Positions 61,712 through 64,000 of a DNA stretch of 64,000 nucleotides are shown piece after piece. Within the stretch, counting starts at the first letter, position 1, and each line of letters begins with the position of its first letter. Below the pieces are notes generated by a model. It saw only the letters and a list, made by a program, of their open reading frames with translations, had not been told where the DNA came from and did no database searches. The stretch is from Phytohabitans suffuscus (GTDB taxonomy: Bacteria; Actinomycetota; Actinomycetes; Mycobacteriales; Micromonosporaceae), in NCBI RefSeq assembly GCF_011764565.1, contig NZ_AP022871.1, positions 3,906,320 through 3,970,319 on the forward strand. The letters run 5' to 3'. The translations under genes and the position numbers were made by a program.

Positions 61712-63568
61712 ATGTCAATCCGTCTCAAGGCGCGCCGAGGGATCGTCCTCGGCGCGGCCCTCGCGGCAGGGCTGCTGCTGATCACCGGCAGCCCGAGCGC
61801 CGCGAAGCCCGAGCCCGGCTCGACGGCGGCCGAGGTCGCCGCGCAGTACATGGTCGTCGGCCCGCGCACCTTCGCGGACCGTGACGCCATCGCCCGTACC
61901 GGCGCGGCCATCGACTACATCGAGCACGGGAAGATCTACGTCTCGGCGATCCAGTCCGAGGTGCTGGCGATCCGCAAGCTCGGCTTCCAGGTCGTGCCTG
62001 TGCCGGTCGCGGCGCCGGGCGGCATGACGACGCTCGACTTCCCGCCCGCCGACTCGGCGTACCACAACTACGCCGAGCTCAACGCCGTGGTCAACCAGGT
62101 GGTGGCCGACCACCCGACGATCGCCCGCCGGATCACGCTGGGCAACTCGTACGAGGGCCGCGACATCATGGCCATCAAGATCTCCGACAACGTCGCCACC
62201 GACGAGGCGGAGCCGGAGATCCTCTTCAACTCACAGCAGCACGCCCGTGAGCACCTGACCGTGGAGATGGCGATCTACCTGCTCAACCTCTTCACGGACA
62301 ACTACGGCTCGGACTCGCGGATCACCAACATCGTCAACAGCCGCGAGCTCTGGATCGTGCCGACGGTCAACCCGGACGGCAGTGAGTACGACATCGCCAC
62401 CGGCTCGTACCGCTCGTGGCGCAAGAACCGCCAGCCCAACTCCGGATCGTCCAATGTGGGCACCGACCTCAACCGCAACTGGGGCTACAACTGGGGCTGC
62501 TGCGGCGGCTCGTCCAGCTCGACCGGCTCCGAGACGTACCGCGGCCCGTCCGCCTTCTCCGCGCCGGAGACCCAGCGGCTGCGCGACTTCGTCAACAGCC
62601 GGGTGGTCGGCGGCGTGCAGCAGATCAAGATGAACATCGACTTCCACACGTACTCGCAGCTGGTCCTCTGGCCGTACGGCTACACGACCGCCAACACCGG
62701 GCCCGGCCTCAACGCGGACCAGGAGGCGGTCTTCCGCACGATCGGCCAGCAGATGGCGGCCACCAACGGGTACACGCCCGAGCAGTCCTCCGACCTCTAC
62801 ATCACCGACGGCGACAGCATCGACTGGATGTGGGGCGTGCACGGCATCTGGGCGTACACCTTCGAGATGTACCCCGGCTCGGCCAGCGGCGGCGGCTTCT
62901 ACCCGCCCGACGAGGTCATCCCCGCGCAGACCTCGCGCAACCGCGAGGCGGTGCTGATCCTGAGCGAGTACGCCGACTGCCCGTACCGCGCGACCGGCAA
63001 GCAGGCCCAGTACTGCGGCACCGGCGGCGGCACGACGGTGTGGTCGGACACGTTCGAGACGAACACGGGCTGGACGGTCAACCCGTCCGGCACCGACACG
63101 GCAACGCTGGGCCAGTGGGAGCGGGGCGCCGCCCAGGCCACCAACTCCAGCGGCGCCAAGCAGCTCGTACCGTTCGCCGGCAGCAACGACCTGGTGACCG
63201 GCCGCCTGGCCGGCACGGGCGCCGGCGACTACGACGTCGACGGCGGCCTGACGAGCGTCCGTTCGCCGGCGGTGACGCTCCCGTCGAGCGGCACGCTGTC
63301 GCTGTCGTTCGCCTGGTACCTGGCGCACGGCTCGAACTCCTCGTCCGCCGACTTCTTCCGGGTCAGCGTCGTGCACTCGGGCGGCACGACACCGGTCCTC
63401 ACCCAGGCGGGCGCGGCCAGCAACCGCAACGGCTCGTGGGCGACGGCGACGGCCAACCTGACCCCGTACGCCGGGCAGTCGATCCGCATCCTGGTCGAGG
63501 CCACGGACGCGTCCACGGCCAGCCTTGTCGAGGCCGCGGTCGACAACGTAACGATCACGTCCGCGTAA
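61712..63568 (+). CDS. Secreted M14 zinc carboxypeptidase
   Basis: 618 residues. Signal peptide (GIVLGAALAAGLLLITGSPS), propeptide-like segment, then an M14 domain. Zinc ligands are H177 and E180 in SQQHAREHLTVEM, with a third in NIDFHTYSQLVLWPYG. Substrate Arg/Asn are in VGTDLNRNWGYNWG and the catalytic Glu in WAYTFEMYPGS. A C-terminal beta-sandwich (about 480-618: TVWSDTFETNTGWTVNPSG, ADFFRVSVV) resembles CUB/proprotein-convertase-like accessory domains. ATG 61712 is preferred because it leads the signal peptide; ATG at 61709 is out of frame with it. Confidence 0.93.
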   Translation: MSIRLKARRGIVLGAALAAGLLLITGSPSAAKPEPGSTAAEVAAQYMVVGPRTFADRDAIARTGAAIDYIEHGKIYVSAIQSEVLAIRKLGFQVVPVPVAAPGGMTTLDFPPADSAYHNYAELNAVVNQVVADHPTIARRITLGNSYEGRDIMAIKISDNVATDEAEPEILFNSQQHAREHLTVEMAIYLLNLFTDNYGSDSRITNIVNSRELWIVPTVNPDGSEYDIATGSYRSWRKNRQPNSGSSNVGTDLNRNWGYNWGCCGGSSSSTGSETYRGPSAFSAPETQRLRDFVNSRVVGGVQQIKMNIDFHTYSQLVLWPYGYTTANTGPGLNADQEAVFRTIGQQMAATNGYTPEQSSDLYITDGDSIDWMWGVHGIWAYTFEMYPGSASGGGFYPPDEVIPAQTSRNREAVLILSEYADCPYRATGKQAQYCGTGGGTTVWSDTFETNTGWTVNPSGTDTATLGQWERGAAQATNSSGAKQLVPFAGSNDLVTGRLAGTGAGDYDVDGGLTSVRSPAVTLPSSGTLSLSFAWYLAHGSNSSSADFFRVSVVHSGGTTPVLTQAGAASNRNGSWATATANLTPYAGQSIRILVEATDASTASLVEAAVDNVTITSA

Positions 63569-63581
63569 GCGGTTCCCACAA

Positions 63582-63612
63582 GGTGGGCCCGGGCCGGTGG
63601 TCCGGGCCCACC
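63582..63612. terminator. Bidirectional terminator
   Basis: GGTGGGCCCGG (63582-63592) and CCGGGCCCACC (63602-63612) form a perfect 11 bp stem with a 9-base loop, exactly between the convergent stops at 63568 and 63614. Confidence 0.85.
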
Positions 63613-63613
63613 G

Positions 63614-64000
63614 TTACGCTCTCTTGCGCTTCAGGCCGCCCTGCTCAAGCACCCGGAGTACGGCCCTGGCGGCCCGCGACGCGGCAAGCTTCTGACGCGC
63701 CGTCCGGTCGACCTCCTTCTCCTGCGCGTAGTCGCAGACGGCCTTGACCACCAGCCATTCGGTCCCTTCGCGGCCACTGGCGGCCTGGACTCCGGCACCC
63801 TCCATCTCGCCGCCTATCGCTTCCGGGAACCGCTCCATAAGGGCCGACTTGAAACCGGGGTTGTCGATCAGTTTCTCGCCGGACAGGATCTCGCCCGCCT
63901 GGACCTCGATCCCCAGACCGGAGAGACGCGCGTCCCGAAAGCGGCCCACCAGCCGGGGCGATGCCTCCGCACTGGCTCCCCGTTGCAGCACGATGGTCTG
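63614..64000 (-). CDS. Phosphorylase/nucleosidase-family protein, 5' part off window
   Basis: The frame is open to the right edge; about 128 C-terminal codons are seen. LGIEVQAGEILSGEKLIDNP and IGGEMEGAGVQAAS (the EMEGA motif of purine nucleoside phosphorylase/MTA-SAH nucleosidase folds), then WLVVKAVCDYAQEKEVD, match the PNP_UDP fold. The catalytic-Asp helix then leads into RQKLAASRAARAVLRVL. The form resembles Pfs domains used as effectors in multidomain signalling or defence proteins as well as housekeeping nucleosidases; the missing N-terminus would decide. Confidence 0.75.
   Translation of the reverse strand, partial: QTIVLQRGASAEASPRLVGRFRDARLSGLGIEVQAGEILSGEKLIDNPGFKSALMERFPEAIGGEMEGAGVQAASGREGTEWLVVKAVCDYAQEKEVDRTARQKLAASRAARAVLRVLEQGGLKRKRA

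Noticed and set aside
1..64000. tRNA, rRNA, riboswitch or attachment site
   Set aside because: No cloverleaf with TTCGA arm, no rRNA-like stretch and no integrase seen; nothing I could support by reading.

Overview
The window is a 64 kb piece of a very GC-rich actinomycete chromosome. Frequent GTG starts, ATGA/GTGA/TGATG gene overlaps, a BldC-type regulator, an IclR-glpFKD glycerol locus, the hemL-phosphatase-tlpA-ccdA-resB-ccsB order and late menaquinone genes of the futalosine type all point to Actinobacteria. The style of the secreted proteins suggests Micromonosporaceae, but that last step is inference. I see no tRNA, rRNA, CRISPR array, prophage or intact transposase. No gap between genes exceeds 300 bases.

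Layout. 1-1.2 kb: 5' part of a PD-(D/E)XK-like protein running off the left edge. 1.4-4.25 kb: methyltransferase, a 113 bp inverted-repeat element, an ABC exporter whose ATPase carries an N-terminal HAAS domain, its PadR repressor, and a 75-residue gene under a LexA-like box. 4.3-6.7 kb: MscL, and a GntR regulator divergent from an MFS transporter. 6.8-14.7 kb: lipoprotein and a MacAB-type export operon with its own two-component system and two HlyD adaptors. 14.8-21.2 kb: glycerol uptake and catabolism (IclR regulator, two glycerol kinases, GlpF, GlpD). 21.2-28.2 kb: mixed metabolism (STAS protein, PLP dehydratase, a degenerate LDH2-family protein, oligopeptidase B, FAD oxidoreductase, YciI-like protein). 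28.2-35.6 kb: a stress-signalling block (RsbW-GAF-RsbU fusion, nine-HAMP hybrid kinase, response regulator, STAS antagonist). 35.7-41.5 kb: hemL and System II cytochrome c biogenesis. 41.6-44.6 kb: two secreted proteins, one a subtilase with six fascin-like repeats. 44.7-48.9 kb: UbiD, UbiA-type prenyltransferase, terpene synthase and UbiX. 49-53.2 kb: BldC-like and Lrp regulators, Cds1-like PLP enzyme, glycolipid-binding-like protein, DEAD-box helicase. 53.4-58.3 kb: a huge proline-rich membrane-anchored protein and an NlpC/P60 hydrolase with a TTPP stalk. 58.4-60.1 kb: an MqnE-like protein lacking its radical-SAM core, two small membrane proteins, and a PPOX-family protein. 60.1-63.6 kb: C39-like and M14 secreted peptidases. 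Right edge: a nucleosidase-family fragment.

The most important technical observation is that reading frames break at about 15 places. Nearly every break is repaired by restoring one G or C to a short G/C run. These are most simply consensus errors in the sequence, so I annotate the affected genes as single composite CDSs and give the break positions.

The most interesting biology is: the radical-SAM-less MqnE paralogue beside the menaquinone genes; a terpene synthase nested between mqnP-like and ubiX; the proline-rich protein with a 100-residue elastin-like array; the self-contained partner-switching and hybrid-kinase block; an LDH2-family protein that has lost its catalytic histidines; and a nested palindromic element at 47.0-47.3 kb.
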